From: Epiperipatus broadwayi
Taxonomy: Eukaryota > Onychophora > Udeonychophora > Euonychophora > Peripatidae
DNA: 64,000 bases
Direction of reading: 5' to 3'
Assembly: GCA_028023455.1 (NCBI GenBank)
Contig: JAQFVV010012424.1
Location: forward strand, 1,780,001-1,844,000
Part shown: piece after piece, positions 13,473-25,790 of the stretch
Position numbering within the stretch: position 1 is the stretch's first letter
How the letters are laid out: each line of letters opens with the position of its first letter
The notes under the pieces: model-generated
The model's input: the letters and a program-made list of their open reading frames with translations, nothing else
Told to the model about the DNA's origin: nothing
Database searches by the model: none
Position numbers and translations under genes: made by a program

Positions 13473-14964
13473 TCAACCATTATCAATCCACTGCAGGATG
13501 AAGGTCTCTCCAAGTTCAATCCATCTTCTCTGATCTTTAGTGTCGCTTCTCCATATCACCCCTGCACACTTTCTTATTTCATCCATCCACCTTACATGTG
13601 ATCTCTTTCTGGGTCTTTTACAATCTCTTGGAATCCAGTTTAAGATTTCAATTGTCCATCTATTACCATCTCTTCTAGCAATATGACCAACCCAATTCCA
13701 CTTCAATCTTTTAATTTTTTCAATGAGGTCAGTAACACCTGTTTGTTCCCTTACCCATATATTACATTTTCGATCTCTTCTTGTTATTCCCAACATGCAT
13801 CTCTCCATACTTATTTGAGTGGTCTGAAGTCTCTGTATTGCTCTTCTATTAAGTGTCCAAGTCTCACATCCACAAGTAATAATTGGTAAAACACATTTAT
13901 TAAAAACGTTCCTTTGCAAACACAGGCATATTTCCTTTTAGTATCAAGTTATTTCTACAAAAAGCACTCCAACCAAGTTTAATTCTATGATTAGTTTCAT
14001 CCATTATGTTTCCATCTGTATTAATAATCTGACCAAGATATTTGTAACTGTTAACTTCTTCTAACTCATCATAATCAATCTTTATTTTCATATTTTGAGA
14101 AAATCCATTAAACATTAATTTAGTCTTTTTAACATTTATCTTTAGTCCTACTTTCATCTGATAACCCCTGCAACATTTCCTGCAGCTCTAAAGCATTATT
14201 TGCAAAAACAACTATATCATATGCAAAATCTAAATGACTTAAACAATCTCCATTTACTTTCACTCCTTTAGCTTGCCATTTTAACCCACAAAATACTTTT
14301 TGCAGAGCACTGCTGTAAAAAGTTTTGGAGACATGGAATCACCCTGTCTTACACCCCTTCTCAATGTTTACTTTCCCAGTATCATTATGTAATCTAATTG
14401 TTGCTGTTGCATTTTTATAAATATTCTTTAAAATATGACAATATCCTGGATCTATACCTTGATGGCCCAATGCTTTAATCACTGAAGAAATGTTTATAGA
14501 ATCAAATGCCTTTTTATAATCTAAAAATCCAAAACATAATGGCAACTCATATTCACTTGTCCTCACTATAACTTCTCTCAATACCTGGATATGATCTACT
14601 GTACTAAAACCACTTTTAAATCCAGCTTGTTCTCTTGGTTGATGGAAATCTAATATTCTCTGTAGACGAGTTGTAATTATCTTGGTAAAAATTTTATATA
14701 AAACTGATAAAAGGCTTAAGGTCTGTAATTTCTAATATCTTCTTTATCACTTTTTTTAAATATTAATATTATTACTGCATTCTTCCAATCTTCCGGTACA
14801 TCTTTATCATTTAGACATTTGGTATATAACTTTGCTAAAATTGTTTCTATTTCTTCACCTCCTTCTTTTAATATATCAATTATAATTCCATCATTTCCTG
14901 GAGCCTTTCCTTTCTTCATACATTTAATTGCATGTCTCACTTCTTCATTTAAAATTCTGGGCAA
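13473..14964 (-). pseudogene. LINE reverse transcriptase and C-terminus remains
   Basis: RT region of LINE copy B, in pieces. 14716-14964 has '[16 protein letters not shown]' and 'RNYRP'. 14339-14581 has 'GFLDYKKAFDSIN', with the first catalytic aspartate kept. The catalytic box near 14215 reads FAYDIVV, so the first D of FADD is Tyr. 13900-14157 has 'YKYLGQIINTDGNI'. 13473-13919 is a 148-residue open frame with 'GCETWTLNRRAIQ', 'RLKWNWVGHIARRDGNRWT' and 'HVRWMDEIRKCAG', the long C-terminal block seen in RTE-like elements. Copy A lost the other aspartate of the same box. Confidence 0.85.
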
Positions 14965-15467
14965 TTCGGAAGATGTAATAGATATAGGAGGTACTTGCTC
15001 TTTATTACTATATATTTCTTGATAAAAGTCTTCTACCCATTTCAGGATGTCATTTCTCTTTTTAGTAATAATTTCATCTTTTTTTCTTTTGCAGATATAA
15101 ATTTCCTACCAATACCAAAATGTTCTTTTACACTCTTGAGACTTTTATTCTCTTCCACAGCTTTCCTTGCTAGTTCACAGTTATACTTTCTTATATCATT
15201 TTCAACTTTCTCACACCATTTTACAAAATTCAAGATATTCAATCCTTTTTAATGCACCATTTTTTATATCTTCATATTCCTTCTTTTCTTCATAAATTCT
15301 CTGGTGTCAGTAGAAATTTTATTGGTCAATTGCTGATTTTTTCATCTAGCTATCTTTGTTGCAGTTTTTAAAAGTGTATCAGTTATTTTCATATTAATTT
15401 CATTCAAATCTTAATCATGTTCAAAATCTACTAATACTTGAAACAGATTTGTAGGTTCTAATTTAAA

Positions 15468-16262
15468 TTAATTAGAATGTTTCTGAAGATTAGAAATATC
15501 AACTGTAAATATTGTTTTTCTTAATAATTTTTGTCTCTCTAGTTTTGCATTAATATATATCTTGCATCTTACTAATCGATGATCACCTCCTGTGTTAAAT
15601 TTATTAAGAATATTACAATCTTGAAATATGTATTTTCTGTTAGTCAAAATATAATCCAATTCTGCTGTACCTTCATTTGGATGCTTCCATGTTCATTTCC
15701 TTTTAACATTTTTCTCAACAAAAAAAATTCATAATATAAAGTTTTTCTTTTTCTGCAAACTCCACCAGTCTATGTCCTCTCTCATTTCTATTACCATAAC
15801 CAAAATTATCTACAGCACTTTCATCTTTCATTTCTTTACCAATTCTAGCATTAAAATATCCTATAATTTTTAAAACATTGTTTATTCTGATCAAAAGCCT
15901 TTTGTACATCCATATAAAAATCTTCTACTACTTCATCACTATGAGAACTTATTGGGGCATACAGCTGAATCATCTGCATTTGGTATCTGCTATTGTTGTA
16001 TAACTAATCTTGCCCCTCTGTCCGATACACCATCAATCTCCACAATGCTGTTTTTCCACTTTTTATTTGTAATGAATCCTACTCCACTTTTTAAATCAAT
16101 TGTCTCTTCATCTTTTCTTCTAACTTCACAAAGTCCAATAATGTCCCATTTAATATAAGACAATTCTTCTTCTAATTCTTGCAACCTTCTTTCACTTGAA
16201 AGTGATCTGCAGTTGTAAGTACCTAAATAAAAAGTCATCATCAAATGGCAGCCTGGGTCCAC
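15468..16262 (-). pseudogene. LINE endonuclease domain remains
   Basis: APE-type endonuclease domain of LINE copy B, in three open pieces. The first (15990-16262) has 'GTYNCRSL' and 'GLCEVRRKDEE', supplying the expected Asn and Glu. The second (15715-15909) has 'GYFNARIG', where the family normally has GDFNA, so a metal-site aspartate is changed to tyrosine (GAT to TAT). The third (15468-15659) has 'MDYILTNRK' and 'GGDHRLVR', the usual D-H ending motif. In life this domain nicks target DNA to prime reverse transcription. The broken frame and the D-to-Y change make it inactive. Confidence 0.82.
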
Positions 16263-16350
16263 AATCAGAAAATTCTTAGCACCCTCCGCCTTTGGCCACC
16301 AACCGCTGCCTCAGTTGGTGACTTTACAGCCTCCTGGGAATAAGGGCCAC

Positions 16351-17239
16351 GATTTATTTTTGTCTGCCATAATTGTATATGTGTATTGGAAAAATATTTA
16401 TCATTTACACAAACATTCATTCTGCTTTATCAGGCAACTGAGAAGAAAGACCATCATGTTTAGTGATCTTAAACTCAGAGGTAAAAAACCAATAAACTCA
16501 CCATGCTTGCTAATGCTTGTTGGTGAGCAGCCCATCCATGTTCGTATACTATATGAATAATCACATAGTAATAACAGCTGCAACGTCAAGAACATATGAA
16601 GTGAACATTAGGAATTTGCCCTGCTTGGTTGCTTTAGCACTCCAAGAGAAATCAAAGGGTCTCCTTTCAGTTAATAGCAAACTCATTTCCTTATGTAAAT
16701 AAATGAAGGAATAAATGAAATGAATTTAAATCAAAATATTATAATTTATAAGTTTTCCAAATCTTTTTTCTCACTAAAACCTACTTTTAAAACTTTATTA
16801 AAGATTTTGACCTTTACATCAGCTGATTTAATAATGCTCCCTTTCCAAGTCTCCCATTTGCCATAGCAAGTAAATTTGTTTTGTTCAAAATCGAGACATG
16901 TGCTTACAAGAATTTATTTAAATATATTTTTTCTTTAATTTTATTCTGAAATGGAGGTAGACATTAATGAATTAATTGAGCTTTTTTTTTTAAAGTTAGT
17001 TAAGTATATTCTACCTTATGGTAAAAGAAATATAGTTGGGCAACTATGAAAATTCAAAGAATTCACCTTCTAACTGCTGAACATAGCATGCATGATTTCC
17101 AAATTCTAATATTAAAAGATGATAAAATGGAAAATAATGCATCTATATTTTTTCTTAATCTATTTATCTATATATAGAAATATATATTTAAAAGTCAAAA
17201 GACACACATTAAACAAATTGAACCTATCACAAAGATTAT
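16351..17239. other. Gene-free AT-rich stretch
   Basis: Flank upstream of LINE copy B. The open frames at 16315-16702 show no family resemblance. No RNA gene or repeat boundary is evident. Confidence 0.45.
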
Positions 17240-17890
17240 GTCTGAATAGTGTTATTAAGCCAATAAACATCAAATGATCATTATTTCTTATGCTTGCTAT
17301 TAACTGTTATTAAAACAGGCAAAACTCTCTATATGTATTGCCACTCAGTGCAAGCCAGAGTAATCAATGGATGCCAGAAGGCTTGTGCATAAAATCTCCA
17401 TCTAGTGCCTACTCATCCAAGATCCCCAGACTAGTTTCTGGCTTGTGACCTTCGTCAGTGAGGAGTCTTGGATCTGGGAGCACTGCATCTAAATCTTAGG
17501 ATCTAATGCAACCCTCCAGCAACTACCTTTTATCTCTACTTAATTACAAAACTATGAGACAAACTGCACACACTATAATATTTTCAATTCAAGCTCATCA
17601 GCTTGTGAAGTCATATAGGTCTGAACTCAGTTCAGTACCTATACATTTTTGTGTCTTTGCTTCTTTAATAACAATAGCCACCACTATCCTATTAGGCAGG
17701 ATTGGTTTTAAGCCAATAAACATCACATGATCACTATTTCTTATTCCTGCTCTTAATTGTTATTGAAACAGGCAAAACTCTCTATACATATTTTAGATGG
17801 GGATTTTATGCACAAGCCTTCTGGCATCCATTGATTACTCTGGCTTGCACTGAGTGGCTATAGGTATAGAGAGTTTTGCCTGTTTTAATA
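17240..17890. repeat. Foldback repeat, family F1
   Basis: The block at 17318-17405, starting near 'acaggcaaaactctctat' and including 'cagtgcaagccagagtaatc', recurs as a nearly exact reverse complement at 17796-17890, where it ends 'agagagttttgcctgtttta'. In addition, 'aagccaataaacatca' and the following 70 bp occur twice in direct orientation (17254 and 17713). The structure is therefore a composite: one arm, a spacer, a repeat of the outer segment, then the opposite arm. A second hairpin copy is at 35455-35685 and a fragment at 61552-61612. No transposase is encoded, so it would be a non-autonomous foldback element. Confidence 0.75.
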
Positions 17891-20289
17891 ATAATGTTAC
17901 TACAAGTAAAAAATTAGAATCACACTGTATTTATAATATCACAAAATTGAAATTGAACTCTGATACTATTTTGAAACAAAATATTCTGGTTAATGGTAAT
18001 TATTTAGTAAAAAACAAAAATCAATCAAAATGGAGAAATATAACAACTTCACTCAACTAACTCAATTAAATATCTTCCACCACCACTCTAATTGCAAAAT
18101 GAGTTTTTTTTTAAAAAAATCTCCCTTCCCAATGTCTTGATCTTGTTTTATGATCTAAAAAAATTAAAGAAAATGAGGTTTTTTTTTTCTTAATTAATTA
18201 CCTAAGTGAAGTGATTTAATCATTTTTGGTTAAAATAATTCTTAAAAAAAATTATTCAAAACAATTTACAGGCCAATGATATATTTATTTCCTTTAAAAT
18301 TATCACAATTTTTTTTTTTAAAATTTTCTCCTTCATTACTGTACAACACATATAATATTGAATTGTTTTTAATTTTACAAGTTTTACAGAAATAAATTTT
18401 CCTTATAGATCATTAACTTTTTTTTCTTAATTTCATTTAGTACTTTTTTATTTTATGGACTGCAATAACAAGATCTACAATAGAAACAGTTTATACTGAA
18501 TATATATTATTGCTTATATATTTTCTAGTATATCCAATCGACTCGTTTTTTTTCTTCTGTAAAAACATTATTTACTCCTTAGTTTATAAACTTCAAAAGA
18601 GCCAATTAAAAAATAAATAAGAAACAAAAATGGGAAAAATAATTATTTTAAATTTACATAAATTTAATTTTTAATATTGTAAAATGAAAACAGGTATAAT
18701 CCATTATATTACTTATTGTACATAAATAAATAATATTGAAAAAAATTATATTTTTAAACAGATGTGATAATACTCAAATGCAAACTTTTGTTTAAAGTAT
18801 TTTTGTTTAATCTGGTTTGAAATATTTTTTTCCATGGTCAAACTAATTACCCCAAAAAAGTTACCAAAATTATTCTAAATCACTAACCTAGAAATTAGAG
18901 CAGTTCTAGAGTCAAGTAATTTTGTTTTATTACACTTTCAATAAAAATTATAAAAAATAATAAAAATTATATACAACAGCAAGCTATATTGAAATCATCA
19001 AAATTTTCAATTTCTCATGATTTCAATAATTTTAATGCAGTGTAAAGACCTTGTGGTGTGATGGCAAGTATATTTTCATGTTATGCAAATAATTGGAAAT
19101 TTAAACCTGGATATAGCTTGATAATTTTATCGGGCAGATGAGAATTGCTTAAGCAAATTCAAGATTTTTCAGTTAGCCAGACACCAACTAGTTTAGCTAG
19201 CCATTTAGCATTAGTTGGTCAATCAATATCTATCTATTTGAAGTTGGAAAATAAAAAAATAAAGATCTCAATATAAACTGGATTGGTTAAATGAGTGTCA
19301 CTATGTTAATGATCAAACAGAAACATGATTGATATAATAATCATTCATTATGGAAGGGAATATCATCAATCTTAGAGACTGAATTTTTTATTTACCTATT
19401 AATATATAAAAGTGCTTTAATTAAACAAGTTTGTATGTATATTTATGTTAGCAATAAATAAATAATTGAATGTAAAAAAAATCAAAATCATACTGAAATA
19501 TGTAATATTAGCATATACATTGTTACTATAGACTGTGCTAAACAATAGTTTTTAAGATAAAATAATAAAGTCTATTTTACTAATTTGATGTTTTGATAAC
19601 TAATCTAGAGTTGAGTAATAAGTATTATATTAATACTATAACATTTTCCTATTGTATTCTACCAATTATAATTACAGTCCAGTGCTAATCAGCAAGCCAT
19701 GTCTCATAAGTTAGTGACTCAGTGAAAGTTTATATTTACCAATTAATAACCTGCATTGGAGATCATTTATCTTTTTCACATATATGTGGTCATGTATAAG
19801 ATGGAGTGGATGACTCAAGGTAGCTTAAAAGTCTCTGTTCAAATCGCCTCTAATTAAATCTAAATTTTTAAAAATAAAATAACAAAATAGGTTAATCCCT
19901 TTCTTTGCATTAGTACAGATGTACTCTGCTTATCTACTGTGTATGACTCAGCATTTCAGGTAATTTATTATACATTCTCCTCATCAGTTATACATCCTCC
20001 CAATATTTCATCCTAAAATGTACGTTGCAACACTAGTAAATCAAAGGTTATAAATGGTTGATAATTTTAAATTTGCAATAGTTTAAGATATATAATGAAG
20101 ATAATACATTTTTGTCTAATTCACATTTATTTTTAGCAATATAATTAAAAAAATCTAGAAATTTTCAGTTCATGAAAAAAAAAAAGTGGAGACTTATGAA
20201 AAATTTTGATAACTTTCTGTCATTTATGCATAGAAACTGAAATAAACTGAACTTATATAACATATCATACCATTTACACCTTTCTTAAA
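17891..20289. other. Gene-free AT-rich stretch
   Basis: No gene, RNA gene or repeat family is recognised. Many A and T homopolymers are present. Confidence 0.5.
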
Positions 20290-21400
20290 CACTTTATCAA
20301 TACTCTTTATTTATATCAAACTAACAGTTTCAACTGTCCTGAAGTCAACATCAGAGCTACAATATTCAAATATTGAAGCAGTCGACCTGATACTCAGATC
20401 GAGCTTCACAGCCCACTCAGAATCTCCCACCACCAAACACTATTTAAACTCCATCCTTACGCATATATACATATTTACTAATACATATTTTTCTTCTTGC
20501 TTAACTATTAAAATAACTGACATAGATATATATCTTAATATAAATAATTTTAATAAACAAATATTTGATTTGATTTTAATTCGTATACGTGCGTAATGGA
20601 TATGTACATATTATCGGTGAGGGGAGATTACTTCTAAAATATGTATAAAATAAAAATGTATTATTAATGTATATTTTAAAATTATATATAATTTGTTATT
20701 TATTTTAATCATGGTGGTCAGAAAATGATGCAATTCTTCTAAGAAGTTTCTCAAACACAATTAAGACAATTGACCGGAAATTCATTAGTCCGAATTAAAA
20801 TGTTATAATTTATAACAGTAAAGTAAAAATCCATTAGTGGAAATTTTATCCACTTCAAATTTGTTTTAAAATCATAAGACTATATTTTAAAACAATCGTT
20901 CGAGAAATTTGTAACAGGATTGCATTGTTTTCAAAACTTACTAAAACAAAAGATGCATCCGGTCAGCAGATTCCAGATCTACTAAGTGCATAAACTGCCT
21001 CAGGTCTAGCAGCTAAGTGCTTTCCAACATCATCGGAAAAATAGTATAAATACTACTAGATTTGAATCCATAGGGGGAGAAGCACAATAGTAAAACAGCA
21101 ATGGCAGATCTAATCCATGCTCATGGTTTTAGTAATACAATGTATCATGAGTAGAGAAAATTTCACCTTACTCTCCGTTCGAACATGCTCTTTCCTGCAA
21201 TCATAACTCTGGATCCCATACCCATGAACTTTAAAATGCTTAGAGACTGAAAAAGTAAATGCTACCTGCTTAACTGACCCAAATCTAGATCTAGTTCATC
21301 AATCCCAATGGATACTAAAGCATCAAAGACCGCCACTATGTTTGTCAAGGTAAAAAAAACTTTAGCCGCTGCCTAATGTATAAATCTCTTAAACTCAGCC
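20290..21400. other. Two GC-richer islands of unknown origin
   Basis: Blocks at about 20330-20460 and 20940-21380 stand out from the AT-rich background. Short open stretches occur on both strands. One - strand stretch (about 21284-21353) lies between an ATAG acceptor-like site and a CAG|GTAGCA donor-like site and reads 'AVFDALVSIGIDELDLDLG'. I do not recognise a protein family, and upstream stops limit every frame to under 40 codons. Old transposon sequence or an unannotated exon are both possible. Confidence 0.25.
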
Positions 21401-22218
21401 TTCTGTAATAATAACCCTGTCGTTCTATTAGATAATTAATATTATGTAAAATGATTTATAATTTACTTACTTCTAGTTTGTACTCTATATAACTTTAATT
21501 TCCCTTTTATCATTGAGCATCTATTAAATCTGTTTCCTTTCATTTTCATGTGGCAATAATCTTTTAACTTTTATTATCGTATTTTATATATTTGTATTTT
21601 TAAATATGCCAATAATCCCTCAAATTCGCTAGTATGTAATTTCTCTTTTATTTTTCCTTCCCTACTTTATGGGATGACTAGATTAAGTTTAATTAAAAAC
21701 AAATCTTATTTTATCTTAGCAAATGCTCGTGAATTTAGGGGGGAACAAAGTAATTATCTCATAAGGTTATTGTAGAAAAACAGAGCAGAAATCTATTTTT
21801 CTAAAAAATGTTTTTTTATTTTATTTAAATATTAAAGCACTAATCTTAAAATTCAAAGTTATTATGTGAAATCAATTATTTATTCTCCAATTCATCACCA
21901 CCACCCCATGCATATATGTATAATTATGTTTATTTTAATGACAGCATTTATAACCGAATTCTTATACTTATTTAACGGTGTGGGAAGTTTATAGATGAAT
22001 TAAAGTAAGGGGAGTCTTTATATCAAGGAATTATGTATTTTAATAAGTTTAAATGATCCACTTCTGTTTAGCAATTAAATCATACCATTACGCGGGATAT
22101 TCCATAATGTATGGGCAGTAATTAAGTAAATATTCTTTAAAGTTATATGTGTTATTCCAAGCGTTGCGTGCATACAGGCCTCATCGTTCATTTATATATA
22201 ATTTTGTCTTCTTTACAG
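21401..22218. other. Gene-free AT-rich stretch
   Basis: No coding signal is recognised up to the candidate splice acceptor at 22218. Confidence 0.5.
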
Positions 22219-22383
22219 GGCATATCGGAAAGCCGAACCTCGTCTCGTATCTCCAAGTCCAAGAACCAGGCTCTTAACCCCCCTGCGGACTTATTTGGTC
22301 ACTTAAGCTGGCTTTATATGGGGGATCGCTCTAGGGAAAAGCCCATCCCATTAAACGCACAGCCGACCACTCTTCGTTCATGA
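22219..22383 (+). CDS. Candidate 3'-terminal exon, unknown gene
   Basis: A pyrimidine-rich tract ends in 'tcttctttacag' at 22218, a strong acceptor. It opens a 54-codon frame to TGA at 22381-22383. The peptide begins GISESRTSSRISKSKNQ, is rich in Ser, Arg and Lys, and ends PTTLRS. The block is much richer in GC than its surroundings, as exons are in such genomes. I do not recognise the family. The region 22331-22489 is also open on the - strand, so one or both frames may be chance. An AATAAA-like sequence near 22694 could end a transcript. Confidence 0.3.
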   Translation, partial: GISESRTSSRISKSKNQALNPPADLFGHLSWLYMGDRSREKPIPLNAQPTTLRS

Positions 22384-22489
22384 ACCGATTCTGCCAAACA
22401 TTTGCAGACATATATCGGTCTATTTCTTCAATGAATTCTCGAAAGCACCTGCAAGGATCCGTGATTGGATCACATAAGTATGCCGCCAT
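22331..22489 (-). CDS. Small ORF overlapping the candidate exon
   Basis: A 52-codon frame starts at ATG (22487-22489 on the + axis) and ends at TAG. The peptide starts MAAYLCDPITDPCRCFREF, with three cysteines within ten residues, and continues with an acidic stretch and several tryptophans. It is open because the whole block is GC-richer. It overlaps the + strand candidate exon by about 50 bp, and at most one is likely real. No family is recognised. Confidence 0.18.
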   Translation of the reverse strand: MAAYLCDPITDPCRCFREFIEEIDRYMSANVWQNRFMNEEWSAVRLMGWAFP

Positions 22490-22519
22490 GCACGCACCGC
22501 CTTTCTATTATATTTCTAG

Positions 22520-25500
22520 ATAAAACCTATGAATATCCATAAGCCGTAATGTTATGACTCTACTAACCAGATTTATTTATTATATTTATTAATATTTTCA
22601 GATGCGCATCTTTGATGACGGCATTATATATGTGTTAACGAGCTATCCCACACACGTTTCTCACTCAGCAAAAGCTGAAATCCTTTCATCTATTAATAAA
22701 ATGTATTTTGTACTAAAATTAATGTTACCATCATAAAATAATGTTTGTAACCTAAATCGGTTAAATGTTACATTTTGTTCCTTCTGGGGGTGGTTTGGTA
22801 TCTCAAGACTATGTTTCCTCATAGCACAAAACCAATTGTTCATCGTTATATTTATCTATTATAGGCATATGAGCTGCAATAATAAATCAAATAAAGTAAT
22901 CAATCAAATCTGTCATCCTCTAAGTTATAAATAAAATGTCATATAATTTACCTGTTACCGTCTACATATAATTCAAAATATATTTAAGTTAAGAGGCCAA
23001 TGATTAATAAAATAATGAAACAAGTATTTATTCATATTTCTTTAAATTAATAAATCTTATATATATATTATAAACTTGCAGAATCATTGTTTTCTTTTAT
23101 TTAAATATTAATATCTTAGTTATTAAATTATGCTCACTCTGACTAGATGATCTCCTGCTAATCTTAGAGATATAATTATGAAAGGTCACGACCTTTAAAC
23201 GAGTCAAACTTATATTTCATGCTAAAATATTCCATCATATAAATTTAAATTAGAGTCTTTTTGTGTCTTTGCTTTGCGATACTGGTGGAGATGAAATTAG
23301 ATCGATATCATTGGGATTGTTACTCATAAGTTAGTTGATCTGGAAAATAGGCAAATAGGGCAGAGTTCATGAGTGTTCCTGACTTATGTATCTTGCACAT
23401 GATTGAACTTGAGGTACTTTTGCCTAGATGCTAGATCTTGTTATATGAACAGACAAAACTGACCGGTATAATATATAATTAATACACTTATACATATATT
23501 CATATACATAATTAAATTCACAATATAAACAAAAATAAATATACATTTTAATCTGACAAAAGACTATTGATAAAATGTTTAAGAAAGGTGTAAATGGTAT
23601 GATATGTTAAAGTAGAAATTAATATATAGTAAAAGTAAAAAGAAGAAACTTACATAACAGAGCATCATTATGAAATTAATCAATGTACATTAAATTATAG
23701 ATAAAATGCTAACTTTATGAAAATATGTAAATCTTAACAAAAATTAAGTGTTTCATTCATAAACTCTATTTTTTTTTTTTTTTTTTTATAATGCTGATAT
23801 CAATCCCTCCTCTTTCATGCTAGGAATGATCTATGCCTGTTCTTTTGAATTATTATGTGGATTATGCTGAGAGCAGCGATGGATATTTGTTCAATGTACC
23901 TTGCCATATATATAAACAGCTTCATTATTAAAAAAAAGAGGGTAGTTATCATTACTATTCGCAGTTACTCAGCACCTTCTTTTTCATCATTCTCATTGGT
24001 AATTGGGAATAGTGTAAGTTCATGAGTCAGCATTCTTACATAGTGATTTATAGCCAATCATGCAGATTATTCTTCAAATATTTATTAGTTGAATATTTTA
24101 TGTATCTTTTAGAAAAGGTGATATCAGCCCTGCTTTGCTTTTTCTTAATATAAATCTACATCCACCAAATTATTAAACCATCAAAATGTCACAAGACTAT
24201 GCTTTCTTTTCTTGCACAAGAGATTTGATACCAAATCATATTATTACTTTTACAATTTACTTGATATGTCCATACAGAAATTTGTCAAAGTCTTCAATAT
24301 TCATGATAACATTTTGTTTTCCTTTAATCACTTTTGCAACTTTGGTAGATTACTTTCTTTTCCAGCTTTTTTTTTTTTAATGTCTTTGCCTTATTGATAA
24401 AATACCATTTGCTGGTTAGAACCATTTGTTCTGTTTCTGGAAAAAAATTGATATTTATATGATCTTGTAAATCCCAATATCAATGCCTTAGAAAATAGTA
24501 AGAAAATAGCAAAGATAAAATTGTACATATCAAAAGAAAAATTTGAAAGTTCATTAAATGGTATACCATGTATAAGTACTCTTTTCTTAAGATCTGCAAT
24601 AAGTGTGATAACACAATTTCCATATTATGGAATCATGATCTGGACACAATTTGTTAAAATATGCAGGCATATCTTAATCTTGATTTCCTACAAGTTGAAA
24701 TTTTGAACTCATTATTATTTATTAAATATAGAATGAATAACAAATACTTAAGTTAGTAATTTTATAGTATATAATGATTGACAAAAAATCAATGATTCTT
24801 TCTTTTAATGAGCCCCAAAACAAGTGTAACTGTAGCCTAACATACTTATTTAAAGAATTCCATGCCTCATTAACAAAGCAAATTTTAAAATCCATTTAAA
24901 ATCCAAATTGGCAATTTTTGTATTTGATAGATATTAAAATTTAGCTCAAGTGATGGTTGCTTCTACAAAAAAAAAAAACATTAAATTTCCTACCAAAATA
25001 TTTGGAATACGATCTATTTTCTTAATGCAACAATGATCAATTTTTTTAATGCAACTATCATTACAATCCCATATCATTCTAATCTATTGAACAATCTGAG
25101 CTTTCAAATAGTTATTTAATAATTTCTTTTGACTATAAAAATAAATCATAAAGATACCTTTTATTTTACAGGTGGATGTATTCAATTTTTTGTGAAAGAC
25201 AGCCTATGAGTTGTGAAAGACAGTCTATAAGTGGTGGCAAAATTTTTTAATAGATCATTTGGGATGACAAAGCCAAAATTATTATTTCCAACAACTTTAA
25301 GCCAAAGTTTATTATTCTCACCAATAATGTGTCCAAAAAAAAGTCAGTCATACTAAACAAAGAATAAAAGCTTACTTTCTCTGAACTTTCCAATAAAATA
25401 TGCATAATTAATCAGACTTCACAATAAATCCAACACCATGAATTCTCCTTTCACTTAGTATCTTAACTTACAAAAAATTTTTATCATTTATATGTAAAAT

Positions 25501-25675
25501 TAAGCTTTTGCCCTCTTAAACATTTAGAGCAATTATATCAATCATAAATGTTAGCAGTTCTTTAGATATAAACAGTCCTATGTTTATATTTAAAAAATTT
25601 ACATCATCACACAATCTATATATTTATATTTAATAATGCTAACTGTTTATACTTCTTCTATACAGAATGTAATAA
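22520..25675. other. Gene-free AT-rich stretch
   Basis: No gene is recognised. The ORFs at 24186-24706 are AT-driven and lack family resemblance. A 19-T run lies near 23769-23787. A moderately GC-richer patch at about 23270-23465 has no interpretable frame. Confidence 0.45.
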
Positions 25676-25790
25676 GTGTGCTTATATGTAACTATAGGGA
25701 AGCTTGTTATTTCTATAAAAGTGCTAAGCCATATTTAATTTATAGAAATAGCAAACTTCTCTATAGTTATGTATAAGTGCACTTATATTT
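25676..25790. repeat. Short foldback (hairpin) repeat
   Basis: The left arm includes 'gtaactatagggaagcttgt' followed by 'tatttctataaa'. The right arm includes 'tttatagaaatagcaaactt' followed by 'ctctatagttatgtataag'. Each arm is about 45 bp, with a loop of about 20 bp (around 'gctaagccatattt'). It resembles the hairpin at 8464-8584 in shape but not in sequence. Confidence 0.65.

Larger units (their letters stand above)
13464..16350 (-). mobile_element. Near full-length RTE-like LINE, copy B
   Basis: A non-LTR retrotransposon running right to left. From its 5' end it has a short leader (about 16263-16350, with the - strand reading 'caactgaggcagcggttggt'), an apurinic-type endonuclease domain, a reverse transcriptase domain and a C-terminal block. 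It ends in a TGATGATGATGA tail at 13464-13475. Its length, about 2.9 kb, is near that of RTE-clade elements, which are usually a little over 3 kb with a single ORF. The coding region is split by frameshifts and stops into at least eight open pieces. Copy A at 11373-12852 is the same family in inverted orientation, and a shorter relative sits at 54360-54910. Confidence 0.88.

Noticed and set aside
13416-16158. Open frames on the + strand within LINE copy B (for example 13416-13601, 13683-13889, 14995-15252, 15952-16158)
   Set aside because: They are antisense shadows of the LINE coding strand and contain reversed RT and endonuclease codons.
19795-19865. tRNA-like text 'ggatgactcaaggtag' and 'gttcaaatcgcc'
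   Set aside because: The spacing is loosely like A and B boxes but no cloverleaf pairing is evident and no second copy was seen.
21284-21353. - strand exon between acceptor-like and donor-like sites (peptide AVFDALVSIGIDELDLDLG)
   Set aside because: Short, with a weak acceptor lacking a clear pyrimidine tract next to the AG, and no recognisable protein. Chance is likely in a GC-richer patch.
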